64,000 bases of DNA from Enterococcus mundtii (GTDB lineage Bacteria; Bacillota; Bacilli; Lactobacillales; Enterococcaceae), in contig NZ_CP025473.1 of assembly GCF_003957375.1 (NCBI RefSeq), positions 372,001 to 436,000 of the forward strand. The letters are read 5' to 3'. Below are positions 47,300 through 56,206 of the stretch, in pieces. The position numbers were made by a program, and so were the translations under genes. The notes under the pieces are model-generated. The model saw only the letters and a list, made by a program, of their open reading frames with translations. It was not told where the DNA came from and did not search any database. Numbering within the stretch: the first letter of the stretch is position 1; every line of letters starts with the position of its first letter.

Positions 47300-47395
47300 T
47301 TAAAAAGGCGCCAATCACAAAAATTTGAAAAACAATTTTCGTGGTTGGCGCCTATTTCTCGAGGCTGAACACTTCTGTCCCGACCTCGTGGTGGT
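47300..47395. repeat. Dispersed hairpin repeat between padR and the MerR gene
   Basis: Inverted arms AGGCGCCAA (47306-47314) and TTGGCGCCT (47345-47353), with CAC/GTG and AAAATT/AATTTT inside. On the minus strand the unit begins GACAGAAGTGTTCAGCCTCG, then AGAAATAGG, matching the 28.1-kb copy. A minus-strand T-run follows, so it also serves as the MerR gene terminator. Confidence 0.75.
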
Positions 47396-47465
47396 TTTTT
47401 TATTTAACTATAACATGTCGGCTACAAGCTCTAATGGAGTAAAAAAATCAATCTGCGCTCTTTTC

Positions 47466-47933
47466 TTATTTTTTCAGTACTTTTTTAGGATCGATCGTTT
47501 CATCTGCTGGAAGGATCTTATAAGAAAGTTCATCCGTTTCTTCGTCATGAATAATGCATAGCTGTTCCAGATCATTGAAGTCGCCAATTAAAAGGAGTGT
47601 ATAACGTTCATCAATCAATTGAATGTCTTTGATGGATTTTGAGAAGACTTTTCGGACATGGTGCATTTTGTTTAAACGTTCCTGAGCTTTTTCAGCGGCT
47701 TTGGTCAACGTGTACCCTTCATCTAAAAATTTCTTGATGATCTCCACTTTGACCACTGTCGGTAATCGGTATTTTCTTGAACAATTTGCGTCAGCAGTAA
47801 CGGATTGGATAAAGCCTTTTTGTTCCCAGTATCTCAATTGTCGTGGTGAAACTCCGACAATCTCACTCAATTCACTAATACCTACTAATAAATGGTCATT
47901 TTCCAATAATTGTTTAAGTGAAGCCCCCACCAT
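47466..47933 (-). CDS. MerR-family regulator
   Basis: Protein of 155 residues with a winged-helix MerR domain (LVGISELSEIVGVSPRQLRYW, residues ~15-35) and a dimerisation helix. The short C-terminal effector part (DDE-rich, residues ~110-155) has one cysteine and no known drug-binding fold. It is divergent from a multidrug-type transporter gene, the usual MerR arrangement. The promoter region contains inverted TTGAC/GTCAA repeats. Effector unknown. Confidence 0.85.
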   Translation of the reverse strand: MVGASLKQLLENDHLLVGISELSEIVGVSPRQLRYWEQKGFIQSVTADANCSRKYRLPTVVKVEIIKKFLDEGYTLTKAAEKAQERLNKMHHVRKVFSKSIKDIQLIDERYTLLLIGDFNDLEQLCIIHDEETDELSYKILPADETIDPKKVLKK

Positions 47934-47964
47934 TCGTCACACTCCTTTGTTGGTTGTTCCCTTA

Positions 47965-48026
47965 ATTATACTTTTGTTGACTATTGTGTCAAGTAGGTTG
48001 ACAAAAGGCAAAAATAGGAATAAAGT
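47965..48026. promoter_or_regulatory. MerR/MFS divergent promoters with TTGAC inverted repeats
   Basis: Minus-strand merR promoter: TTGACA (47987-47992), 16 bp, TATAAT (47965-47970). Plus-strand MFS promoter: TTGACA (47998-48003), 17 bp, TAAAGT (48021-48026). TTGAC TATTGT GTCAA (47977-47992) is a perfect inverted repeat that overlaps both, and GTCAA/TTGAC repeats again 5 bp further. Confidence 0.7.
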
Positions 48027-48067
48027 ATCTTAGTGATTTCAGAAAACATTCAGAAAGAAGGAGACAT

Positions 48068-49540
48068 ATGAGTAAGAATCAACCCGTAGATATTTACGGA
48101 AAACCATATAATCGTACACTATTAGTTGTTGTGTTATTGATTGGGACATTTTGTACAGTCTTGAATCAGACCTTATTGACAACTGCTTTTCCAGCATTGA
48201 TGAAAGCTTTTGATATTTCAGCTTCTGATGTGCAATGGTTGACAACAGGCTTTTTACTAGTGAACGGGATCATGATTCCGATTACTGCTTGGTTGATCAA
48301 TAAGTTCAGTTCTAGAAAATTATATCTGTCTGCTATGACGATTTTTTTGATTGGGACGATCACCTGTTTTACTGCTCCTAATTTTAGTACACTATTGATT
48401 GGACGATTAATCCAAGCGTGTGGTGTAGGGGTATCTATGCCATTATTGCAAAATATCATGCTATCGATCTTCCCACCAGAAAAAAGAGGTTCGGCTATGG
48501 GAATGTCTGGGATCGTTATCGGATTAGCCCCAGCATTAGGCCCAACATTATCTGGCTATATCATTGATAACTATCATTGGCGCGATTTATTTGGAATGGT
48601 TATTCCCATCGTCGTTCTTGTTTTAGTACTTGCATTCTTTTTGATGAAGAGTGTGATTCCTTTGTCCAATCCAAGTATCGATATTTTCTCTGCTATTCTT
48701 TCAACGATTGGATTTGGTAGTTTACTTTATGGATTCTCAAGCGTAGGAGACGCCGGTTGGGGAAGTACGAAGGTAATCAGCTTTTTGATTGTTGGTGTGA
48801 TTTTCATCGTCGCATTTGCTTGGCGGCAATTACATTTAGAACATCCATTCTTAGAGTTGCGTGTTTTTAAGTCACCAACCTTTACGATTGCAGCGATCCT
48901 AGCAGGCGTAACGAATATGGCGATGGTCGGAGCAGAAATGGTCGTTCCCTTATATATTCAAAATATTCGTGGAGAATCGGCATTCCACTCAGGTTTGATG
49001 TTGCTTCCGGGTGCATTGATCATGGGAGCAATGATGCCAATCACTGGTGCGATCTTTGACAAACACGGGGCAAAACGTCTTGCGATTGTTGGGATGTTCA
49101 TCCTAACAGCAGCTACAGCACCTTTTGCCTTCTTGACTGAAACGACACCTGTTTTGTATATCGTCATTCTTTATGCGATCCGAATGTTTGGGATCTCGAT
49201 GGTCATGATGCCGGTGACAACATCAGGAATGAATGCTTTACCTAACCACTTGATCAGTCACGGAACAGCAGTGAACAATACCTTCCGCCAAATTGCAAGT
49301 TCAATCGGAACTGCGATTTTGATCAGTGTGTTGACGAATGTTACGAAAGACAATCTACCAACTGATGCTGTGTTGAAAAGTACACCTTTAGCCTATAAAG
49401 ATCAAGCAATCAACGCGACTTTATCTGGTTACCATGCAGCTTTCTTTGTCGCAATCATATTCGGCTTGATCGGCTTTGCGATTGCTTTCTTCTTAAAAAG
49501 AAAAGAACCAGTAGTGATGGAAGTGGGGGATAACGCATGA
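48068..49540 (+). CDS. DHA2-type (14-TM) MFS multidrug transporter
   Basis: Membrane protein of 490 residues with about 14 hydrophobic segments. The DHA2 signatures are visible: LNQTLLTTAFPALMKAFDIS in TM1 (motif D1-like) and GRLIQACGVGVSMPLLQNI. The antiporter motif C reads LAPALGPTLSGYII. Related proteins (QacA, EmrB, LmrB) export lipophilic drugs with proton exchange. It is divergent from the MerR gene and overlaps the DUF4811 gene by 4 bp, so the pair is translationally coupled. Substrate unknown. Confidence 0.88.
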   Translation: MSKNQPVDIYGKPYNRTLLVVVLLIGTFCTVLNQTLLTTAFPALMKAFDISASDVQWLTTGFLLVNGIMIPITAWLINKFSSRKLYLSAMTIFLIGTITCFTAPNFSTLLIGRLIQACGVGVSMPLLQNIMLSIFPPEKRGSAMGMSGIVIGLAPALGPTLSGYIIDNYHWRDLFGMVIPIVVLVLVLAFFLMKSVIPLSNPSIDIFSAILSTIGFGSLLYGFSSVGDAGWGSTKVISFLIVGVIFIVAFAWRQLHLEHPFLELRVFKSPTFTIAAILAGVTNMAMVGAEMVVPLYIQNIRGESAFHSGLMLLPGALIMGAMMPITGAIFDKHGAKRLAIVGMFILTAATAPFAFLTETTPVLYIVILYAIRMFGISMVMMPVTTSGMNALPNHLISHGTAVNNTFRQIASSIGTAILISVLTNVTKDNLPTDAVLKSTPLAYKDQAINATLSGYHAAFFVAIIFGLIGFAIAFFLKRKEPVVMEVGDNA

Positions 49541-50244
49541 TTATTTTCGTATTGATTGCCAGTGTCATTGCCTTTGCTTTGACAAATGTTTTTGCCAAAA
49601 AAATGTGGCAAACATTTCTTTCACTCGTCTTTGGCTTACTGTTTGTTCTCTCGTTAGGACTGATCGTAGGAAATATCACGAATCATTTTGGGATGGAAGA
49701 AGTGACAGAAACAAAAACGACTCCGCTCGTTTCCAGTGCGGATCAGTCAGAAGTAAATATGTTGCTTTATCAGTCACTAGGAGATGGGACAGAAAAAGTC
49801 TACTTATATCGAACAGATGACAAGCAAAAAGAACCAAAAGCAACTGGCACAAAAAATGAAACAAATAAGGTCGAACAAACGGACGGAAAAGCAGAAAAAG
49901 TCAGTGAAACAACTTATTGGGTTTATAAAAATGACCAATACAAATTCTGGTTCAACTTAGCGGATAATAACCATGAATATGAACGCCGGGTCAATACGTT
50001 CAAACTTCCCGCGGATTGGATCGAATTAAGTACTGACCAAGCTTCTGAGTTGGCAAAACGTGTCAAAGAACAAAAAAGCACGATGGAAGCCGATGCACAA
50101 AAGGTTGTAAAAGAAGGCTTGATGAAAGCCATTGCCCAAAATCCAGCGATGTCTCAAGAAGAACAACAACAAGTATCAAAAGACTTAGCGACAGCTTATC
50201 AAAAACAAGCATTGGCAAAATTAGTCGCAGAAGTGAAGAAGTAA
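49537..50244 (+). CDS. DUF4811-type membrane protein coupled to the MFS gene
   Basis: 235 residues: two N-terminal transmembrane helices (residues 1-20 and ~26-48), then a lysine/glutamate-rich extracytoplasmic domain with a beta-strand region (SETTYWVYKNDQYKFWFNLA) and a helical C-terminus rich in Gln. ATGA overlap with the transporter stop. DUF4811 proteins are commonly found next to DHA2 transporters in lactobacilli and enterococci, suggesting an accessory role. Function not known. Confidence 0.75.
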   Translation: MIIFVLIASVIAFALTNVFAKKMWQTFLSLVFGLLFVLSLGLIVGNITNHFGMEEVTETKTTPLVSSADQSEVNMLLYQSLGDGTEKVYLYRTDDKQKEPKATGTKNETNKVEQTDGKAEKVSETTYWVYKNDQYKFWFNLADNNHEYERRVNTFKLPADWIELSTDQASELAKRVKEQKSTMEADAQKVVKEGLMKAIAQNPAMSQEEQQQVSKDLATAYQKQALAKLVAEVKK

Positions 50245-50262
50245 ATAGTTTAATAATATGAC

Positions 50263-50312
50263 AAAAATAGTGGATGAAGTATTCGACAACATACTTTGTC
50301 CACTATTTTTTT
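50263..50312. terminator. Terminator after the DUF4811 gene
   Basis: AAATAGTGGA pairs with TCCACTATTT, followed by a T-run on the plus strand. Confidence 0.82.
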
Positions 50313-50459
50313 ATGGAAAAAGGAATAAAGATAAATTACATTTATACGTATTTAAAGAGTATAGACAGCAAGTTCCTAAAAGAAAGGAGGAAATGAAATA
50401 CGAATAAGAAAATCACCACTAAAGATAATTATGTATATACATAGAGGAGGTCGTTTATA

Positions 50460-50720
50460 ATGGAGATGTTACCAATAAAAAAATGGAGAAACAGTAATGG
50501 TCTTAGATTGCCAAAATACATTATGGAATACCTTGAAATCCATACAGAAGATAAAGTGAAAATCATATAAGAAGAGAAGAATGGGAAAAAATGTTTGATC
50601 CTCGAAGCGGCTACTCCAGAAAATGAATGGACAATTGAGCAATTGTTTGCAAACTACAAAAAAAGGGCTCATGTAGATCTACAGGATCTAGGTGAGGTAG
50701 GAGGAAATGAAAAATGGTGA
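50460..50720 (+). pseudogene. MazE-like antitoxin with an in-frame stop at codon 37
   Basis: An AbrB/MazE-like frame behind TAGAGGAGG begins MEMLPIKKWRNSNGLRLPKY (the swapped-hairpin DNA-binding domain) and reaches KVKII. It meets TAA at 50568-50570, then continues in the same frame as EEKNGKKCLILEAATPENEW and on to NEKW, with TGA (50718-50720) overlapping the toxin start. The C-terminal part is the region that normally wraps and neutralises MazF, so the stop removes the toxin-binding tail. It is a substitution, since the frame is unbroken. Restored length would be 86 residues. Internal restart at TTG is possible but has no clear ribosome site. Confidence 0.8.
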
Positions 50721-51064
50721 GAACCCCTAGACAAGGGGTCATTTTATTATTAAATACAGTGCCTAGATCTGGATATGAACAAACAGGAAAACGTCCATAT
50801 ATTGTTTTGAGTCACGATATTATTGCAGAAAATAGTAATGTTGTAACTGTTGCACCCATTTCAACTACCAATAGAAGCTATCCGTTGGATGTACCTATTC
50901 GTTCTTCTTATGGAATGAAGACTGTAGGAAAAGTATTGTTAGATCAATTAACAACAATTGATCATGAAGCAAGACAATTTGTTTTCCTAGAAAAAGCGCA
51001 TAAAAGGTTAGTCGATGAGTTGTTACAGAAGACAAAGCTGATATTTCAAAAAGTAAACAATTGA
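50714..51064 (+). CDS. MazF/PemK-family endoribonuclease toxin
   Basis: Intact 116-residue toxin of type II toxin-antitoxin systems that cuts mRNA at short sequence motifs. The fold markers are present: RQGVILLLN at strand 1, GYEQTGKRPYIVLS with the conserved Arg, VAPISTTNR with the catalytic Thr region, and DQLTTIDHEAR. The ATG overlaps the end of the antitoxin frame by 7 bp, and GTAGGAGG precedes it. As the antitoxin is interrupted, the toxin must be silent, weak, or neutralised by another antitoxin. Confidence 0.9.
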   Translation: MVRTPRQGVILLLNTVPRSGYEQTGKRPYIVLSHDIIAENSNVVTVAPISTTNRSYPLDVPIRSSYGMKTVGKVLLDQLTTIDHEARQFVFLEKAHKRLVDELLQKTKLIFQKVNN

Positions 51065-51139
51065 ATAAAGAATTTTTTCTGGTTTGGTCAATAACTATAC
51101 TACGACATTTGTATATCAGATAAGATGTATTGAACGATA

Positions 51140-51192
51140 AAAAAAACACGTTTGATTTTGACAAAGATCCTCAAAATCAAACGTGTTTTTTT
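51140..51192. terminator. Bidirectional terminator between mazF and the ABC transporter
   Basis: AAAAAACACGTTTGATTTTGA pairs perfectly with its complement at 51171-51190 around a 9-nt loop, flanked by A- and T-runs. Confidence 0.92.
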
Positions 51193-51206
51193 ATAAATAC
51201 TTGTTA

Positions 51207-53543
51207 TTATTCTGCTCTCAAAGCAATCGCTGCATCTTTCTTCGCTGCCATACGAGCTGGGATGTGTCCGCCTAACATCGTTAAGATCGTTGATACAACA
51301 ATCAGAATCAAGGCGTGTACAGGATTTAGTTGAGCAACATTTTCTAAATCAGTCATATTGTACAAGAGACTATTGATTGGGAAAGTCGCTAGCCAAGCAA
51401 TCAGGACCCCTAGTAAACCAGAAGAAATCCCTAAGATACAAGTCTCAGCATCGAATACTCGTGTGATATCTTTCTTACGCGCACCTAATGCTTTCAAGAC
51501 ACCGATTTCCTTCGTCCGCTCGATCACAGAAGTATAAGTGATGATGCTGATCATGATCATGCTGGTAACGAGTGAAATACCAGCAAAAGCAATCAGGACA
51601 TACGTGATGGCATCCATCAATCCACCAGTCAATTCGGTCATCGTTCCAGCTAAATCAGAATAGATGATTTTATCTTCATCTGATTTTCCTTTGTTGAATT
51701 CATCTAAATAGTTTAGAATCTCTTCTTTATCGCCAAAATTATTTGGATAGATCATGATGCTTGAAGGTAAGCTATCTCCACCTAAGTAGCTGATCAATGT
51801 TTGTTTTGCTGAGTCATCTACTTTTTCGGTCGTCAATACGTTCATATCACTATCTTTTTGTGCTTGAACAATTTCAGAATCTTTGTTTTCATTGACGATT
51901 TCTGTTGTCAATTGGTCGCTGTAAGCAATACCAGGAGATAATAGATTCATCGTAGAAGAAGATTTGACACGCAAAATACCAGAAATCTTAACTTCTCTTG
52001 TTGCATCGTCGTACATTGCTTGGTAATCCGTATTAGGAATGAAGTTTCCTGTCGGTAATTTTGTATAGTACGTATCATTGTTCACTAATTTGAAAGTCGT
52101 TTCGACGATTTTGTCAAAATCAAGCGTTTCGCCGTCTTTCACATCAAAGCCTAAATTTTTCAACGCATTGATGTTGGTATTATTATTGCCATCCACGATC
52201 AATACGACATCATTTGCAGAGTTCGGATAACTACCAGAAAGCAATGAGTAATTTGATTCTAAGAAATTGTCTTTTTGGTCGTCTAGTTGTGTTGGGAAAC
52301 TAGAAACACCTACGCCAGTCATGGAAGACATGGCACTTGAGAAGGACAGTGATTCAGAATCTGGGTTTTGATTCGAAAAGCTAACAGGCTGTACTTCGCC
52401 GTCAACATCTCTTAACAAATTAATACCAGTCGTGCGGGTAAAACCAATATTATTACTTAAATCAGGATCGATACTCGTTACATAATCAACATATTCTTGG
52501 TCGATATTATTCGTATGTTGTGCACGGTCTTCATCGCTGATTTTTGCCGTAACAGTTTTTGTGTCTGGATATTCGGCTGTGTTGGAACTCAAGCCATCCG
52601 ATTCAGAAGGAGGGCTAGTGGTGACTCTGGAAATCGTGATTGGAAAACGAGCCATCGTTTCTGACTGTGTTTGATCAATTTGTTTTTGGAATCCTGTAGA
52701 TAGGGCTAATACGATCGCAATCCCAATAATCCCGATACTTGAAGCAAAGGAAGTCAAAAATGTCCGGCCTTTTTTTGTGCGAATATTATTGAAAGATAAT
52801 TTTAATGCGGTCCAAAAGCTCATCTTTGTCCGACGTAGATTAAATTGATCATCTTTTGGACGTTCGATATGTGGGTTAGAATCAGAAACGATTTTTCCAT
52901 CTGAAAACTCAATGATCCGATCGGCATATTCATGTGCCAACTCAGGGTTATGTGTGACCATGATCACTAGTTTTTCATTGGATAGTTCTTCGATCAACTT
53001 CATGATTTGGACACTTGTTTCTGTATCTAAAGCACCGGTTGGCTCATCACATAAAAGGATGTCAGGATCATTGGCTAAAGCACGTGCAATTGCGACACGT
53101 TGCATTTGGCCCCCAGATAATTGATTGGGTTTTTTGTGCATGTGGTCGGTCAAGCCAACGCGACGCAATGATTCCTCGGCTTTTTTCCGTTTCTCATCTC
53201 TAGAGACACCACTTAATGTCATGCCAAGCTCAACATTTTCAATGATCCCTAAATGACCGATCAAGTTATAACTTTGGAAAACAAAACCGATGGAATTATT
53301 ACGGTAAGCATCCCAATCGCTATCTTTAAAATCTTTTGTGGACTTTCCGTTGATGATCATATCGCCAGAGTCATAATTATCCAAGCCGCCGATCACGTTC
53401 AGCATAGTTGTTTTACCAGAACCACTAGGACCTAGAATAGCTACAAATTCTTTTTTTCTAAAAGCGACGGATACGCCGTCTAATGCTTTTGTCGTTGTTT
53501 CACCAACTTTATAATATTTCTTTATCTCTTTTAATTGTAACAT
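51207..53543 (-). CDS. MacB-like ABC transporter, fused ATPase and FtsX permease
   Basis: 778 residues; the ATG at 53543 follows AAGGGTG at good spacing. Residues ~1-225 are an ABC ATPase (Walker A GPSGSGKTT, signature LSGGQMQRVAIARALA, Walker B ILLCDEPTGALD). Then come one membrane helix (~270-290), a large extracellular domain rich in Ser, Asp and Asn (~300-640), and three C-terminal FtsX-type helices. This type VII/MacB layout moves peptides or antibiotics by mechanotransmission rather than classic import. It is divergent from a two-component system, with a perfect palindrome between them, so it is probably that system's target. Confidence 0.88.
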   Translation of the reverse strand: MLQLKEIKKYYKVGETTTKALDGVSVAFRKKEFVAILGPSGSGKTTMLNVIGGLDNYDSGDMIINGKSTKDFKDSDWDAYRNNSIGFVFQSYNLIGHLGIIENVELGMTLSGVSRDEKRKKAEESLRRVGLTDHMHKKPNQLSGGQMQRVAIARALANDPDILLCDEPTGALDTETSVQIMKLIEELSNEKLVIMVTHNPELAHEYADRIIEFSDGKIVSDSNPHIERPKDDQFNLRRTKMSFWTALKLSFNNIRTKKGRTFLTSFASSIGIIGIAIVLALSTGFQKQIDQTQSETMARFPITISRVTTSPPSESDGLSSNTAEYPDTKTVTAKISDEDRAQHTNNIDQEYVDYVTSIDPDLSNNIGFTRTTGINLLRDVDGEVQPVSFSNQNPDSESLSFSSAMSSMTGVGVSSFPTQLDDQKDNFLESNYSLLSGSYPNSANDVVLIVDGNNNTNINALKNLGFDVKDGETLDFDKIVETTFKLVNNDTYYTKLPTGNFIPNTDYQAMYDDATREVKISGILRVKSSSTMNLLSPGIAYSDQLTTEIVNENKDSEIVQAQKDSDMNVLTTEKVDDSAKQTLISYLGGDSLPSSIMIYPNNFGDKEEILNYLDEFNKGKSDEDKIIYSDLAGTMTELTGGLMDAITYVLIAFAGISLVTSMIMISIITYTSVIERTKEIGVLKALGARKKDITRVFDAETCILGISSGLLGVLIAWLATFPINSLLYNMTDLENVAQLNPVHALILIVVSTILTMLGGHIPARMAAKKDAAIALRAE

Positions 53544-53572
53544 TGTCACCCTTCTTTCCATTTGAAATATTC

Positions 53573-53592
53573 GTTATACTAATAAGTATAAC
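53573..53592. promoter_or_regulatory. Palindrome between the ABC transporter and two-component genes
   Basis: GTTATACT (53573-53580) and AGTATAAC (53585-53592) are perfect arms around AATA, with TATACT -10-like hexamers on both strands. It may be overlapping divergent -10 elements or a response-regulator site; no clear -35 was found. Confidence 0.45.
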
Positions 53593-53688
53593 AGAACAAT
53601 GAACGTAGTATAATGAATGAATGTTAACTGAATATGAACAATCAGAAAAAAAACTGAAATTTTTCAAATAATTGTATGAGGAGAAATG

Positions 53689-54357
53689 ATGAATCGAATA
53701 TTACTAGTAGAAGATGATGAGCGTTTGCAACAACTTTATCAATCCGTTTTAGAACGCGCTGGTTTTTTGGTTTTCGCAGTCGCAAATGGGACCGAAGCTT
53801 TGAAGCAATTAGAGAGTACTCAAGTGGATGTGATCATCACAGATATTATGATGCCTGTGATGGATGGGTATGAACTGTTGGAAACTTTACGAAGCAGTCA
53901 CGTAGAAACACCTATGTTGATCATCACAGCGAAAGCAGATTTTGAAGATAAAAAGAAGGGATTTCAACTAGGAACGGATGACTATATGACGAAACCAGTA
54001 GATGTCAATGAAATGGTGTTGCGGGTAGAGGCCTTGTTACGGCGAGCAAAAATCAATCATAGCCACCAATTGAACATTGGACACACTAGCTTGAACCAAG
54101 AAACGTATGAAGTGATCAAGCAGGATCAAGCCATCTTACTTCCACAAAAAGAATTTCAATTATTGTACAAACTACTTTCTTATCCAAATAAGATTTTTAC
54201 ACGACAACAATTAATGGATGATATATGGGGGTTGGATACCAATACGGAAGAACGGACGATCGATGTGCATATCAAACGATTACGCACGCGTTTTATTGAA
54301 AATGATGATTTTCAGATCATAACAGTTCGTGGCTTAGGCTATAAGGCGGTGATTTGA
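53689..54357 (+). CDS. OmpR/PhoB-family response regulator
   Basis: 222 residues; the start at 53689 gives better spacing to GAGGAG than the ATG one codon upstream. The receiver domain has acidic pocket VEDD (8-10), phospho-acceptor Asp52 (IITDIMMPVMDG) and the conserved lysine in TKPVD. The C-terminal winged helix includes RTIDVHIKRLRTRF. Overlaps the histidine kinase gene by 1 bp (TGATG). Likely regulates the divergent ABC transporter. Confidence 0.93.
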   Translation: MNRILLVEDDERLQQLYQSVLERAGFLVFAVANGTEALKQLESTQVDVIITDIMMPVMDGYELLETLRSSHVETPMLIITAKADFEDKKKGFQLGTDDYMTKPVDVNEMVLRVEALLRRAKINHSHQLNIGHTSLNQETYEVIKQDQAILLPQKEFQLLYKLLSYPNKIFTRQQLMDDIWGLDTNTEERTIDVHIKRLRTRFIENDDFQIITVRGLGYKAVI

Positions 54358-55421
54358 TGCGTAAAAAAATCTTTTCCCAATTATGGATTTATTTTGCTTG
54401 CATTGTGTTTCTTTCCATTTTAGTTACTTTGTTATGTTTCTTAGGTTTTATTTTCTTACTGTCACACAAAACAGTCCCCGCTGCAGAGCAACAAGCGACA
54501 TGGGTTCCTTTAGTCGTTTTTGCAGGATTTAGTATGATGGTGGGCACAGGGATCTCGATCTTTGTCGGTCGTCGGATCTTGCTGCCGATCAGTGATTTAC
54601 GAACCAATATGAGTAAAGTAGCAACTGGCGATTTTTCGATTCGGATGGATGAGCAACAAAAAGTCGAAGAGGTGCAGCAACTATATAAAGATTTCAACGT
54701 GATGGTCCAAGAATTGAGTAGTATCGAAACGTTACGAAATGACTTTGTTTCCAATGTTTCTCATGAATTTAAGACCCCTCTTGCCACGATCCAAGGATAC
54801 GTCCAATTATTGCAAGCACCTAACATTTCAGAAGAAGAAAAGCAGATTTTCTTGCAACGGATCATTGAGAGCATCACTCAGCTTTCGCAATTGACAGAGA
54901 ACACACTGAAATTGAATAAATTAGAAAACCAGCGAATCAAATTAGAAAAGCGCCCTTTTTGTTTAGATGAACAGATCCGTGAAGTGATTGTTTTTTTACA
55001 ACCTAAATGGGAGCAAGAACACCTTCAACTGGAGATCGATCTGGAAAGTGTCAACTTTGTCGGTAATGAAGAATTTCTATATCAAGTCTGGCTGAATCTC
55101 ATGGACAATGCCATCAAGTACAATCAACCACAAGGGAAAATCAAGATTCGCCTAACACAAAATGCCACTCAAGTGATCGTTGAAGTGACAGATTCTGGCG
55201 TGGGTATGGATCAAGAAACACAAGCACGACTCTTTGAGAAATTTTATCAAGGGGAATCCAGTCGTCAATTTTCTGGGAACGGGCTGGGCTTGTCATTAGT
55301 CAAAAAAATCGTGGAATTGCATCATGGAAAAATTAGTTATAACAGTATCCCAAAAGTAGGTACGACTGTCGTCATCCAATTAGACAAAGAAAACACGTCG
55401 CTAACTTATCCGGTGGAATAA
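54357..55421 (+). CDS. Membrane sensor histidine kinase
   Basis: 354 residues with two membrane helices (residues ~10-36 and ~52-72) that leave a very short extracellular loop (~15 residues), so it probably senses through the membrane or a partner. Then come a HAMP domain, the HisKA phospho-acceptor His136 in NVSHEFKTPLATIQ, and an ATPase domain with N (NLMDNAIKYN), G1 (DSGVGM) and G2 (GNGLGLSLV) boxes. Small-loop kinases paired with ABC transporters often respond to cell-envelope antibiotics; here that is inference. Confidence 0.93.
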   Translation: MRKKIFSQLWIYFACIVFLSILVTLLCFLGFIFLLSHKTVPAAEQQATWVPLVVFAGFSMMVGTGISIFVGRRILLPISDLRTNMSKVATGDFSIRMDEQQKVEEVQQLYKDFNVMVQELSSIETLRNDFVSNVSHEFKTPLATIQGYVQLLQAPNISEEEKQIFLQRIIESITQLSQLTENTLKLNKLENQRIKLEKRPFCLDEQIREVIVFLQPKWEQEHLQLEIDLESVNFVGNEEFLYQVWLNLMDNAIKYNQPQGKIKIRLTQNATQVIVEVTDSGVGMDQETQARLFEKFYQGESSRQFSGNGLGLSLVKKIVELHHGKISYNSIPKVGTTVVIQLDKENTSLTYPVE

Positions 55422-55592
55422 GATTCAGGGAAATGAACAGTTAATGAGCTATGGGAGCCATAAATCAACAAAAATAAAGAAAAAAACAACGCGTTAGATT
55501 AAATCGATCATGAGTCTTCTTTTCAAGTCATATAAAGATGGAAAAGTGTACGAAGTCATGTCGTACATAAGAGAGCAGAGGAATGATAGAAA

Positions 55593-55886
55593 ATGAAAAA
55601 ACAAGTCGGTTTATTGCTCGGACTTTTGACGTTAAGTGTTGGGCTAAGTGGAGCCAATCCCATAGTCATTGCAGAGGAAACAACTCATTCTCATGATACT
55701 CCCGTGGCATTATTGAAACAGGATACGGTCTTAAGTACACTTGTGGCAAATGCAAGTGCAGAGGATGAAAAACAAACCGATCGTGGCATCGGCTATTACT
55801 GGAAATGCCACACCTGTGGCTATAATAGTGAGTGGCATCTCTTTTCTGGAACAGCTGTTTCTGCTGCCAATAAACATGCACAGTAA
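55593..55886 (+). CDS. Small secreted protein with CxxC/His motif
   Basis: 97 residues; signal peptide KKQVGLLLGLLTLSVGLSG with likely cleavage near residue 28. The mature C-terminus has a compact motif YYWKCHTCGYNSEWHLFSG followed by TAVSAANKHAQ: two Cys two residues apart and two histidines at positions that could bind Zn, resembling a miniature zinc-finger-like fold found in some small secreted Firmicutes proteins. It could be a metal-binding, signalling or bacteriocin-like peptide; no double-glycine leader or immunity gene is clear. Weak ribosome site (GAGGAATG). Confidence 0.65.
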   Translation: MKKQVGLLLGLLTLSVGLSGANPIVIAEETTHSHDTPVALLKQDTVLSTLVANASAEDEKQTDRGIGYYWKCHTCGYNSEWHLFSGTAVSAANKHAQ

Positions 55887-55953
55887 TACAATCATGTCAC
55901 CTCTGTCTATCCAAATTAGCAAGCGATCACTTTAGAATGGAGTGGAACAAACA

Positions 55954-56058
55954 ATGAATGAAACGTGGTTGAGTAGAAATAAAAAAGAATTGATCCGTCT
56001 CTTACTTGCAGTTTTTCTAGGCTTTATGCTAAGTTTTATTGTGTTTGCATTGTTGTAG
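55954..56058 (+). CDS. Single-helix membrane peptide, 34 aa
   Basis: Encodes MNETWLSRNKKELIRLLLAV followed by a hydrophobic tail to FALL. Basic N-terminus then one transmembrane helix with no polar residues. GGAG lies 11 nt before the ATG, slightly long. It lies 67 bp after the secreted protein and may be cotranscribed with it, possibly as a partner or immunity-like peptide. Could also be a chance ORF, although composition and position favour a real gene. Confidence 0.5.
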   Translation: MNETWLSRNKKELIRLLLAVFLGFMLSFIVFALL

Positions 56059-56083
56059 GTAAGAGGAGAATAAAAAAGTATTC

Positions 56084-56129
56084 AAAAGGAACAAAGACCA
56101 GAAATTATTACGGTCTTTGTTCCTTTTTT
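56084..56129 (+). terminator. Terminator after the small membrane peptide
   Basis: AAAAGGAACAAAGACC pairs with GGTCTTTGTTCCTTTT around 12 nt, followed by more T. Confidence 0.92.
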
Positions 56130-56206
56130 GTCAGTAGAGGTTTATGATACTCAGCGTTATTTTCGCGAATATTCAAGTAATTAGTGGGTATGATTGTGAA
56201 TTTTAC

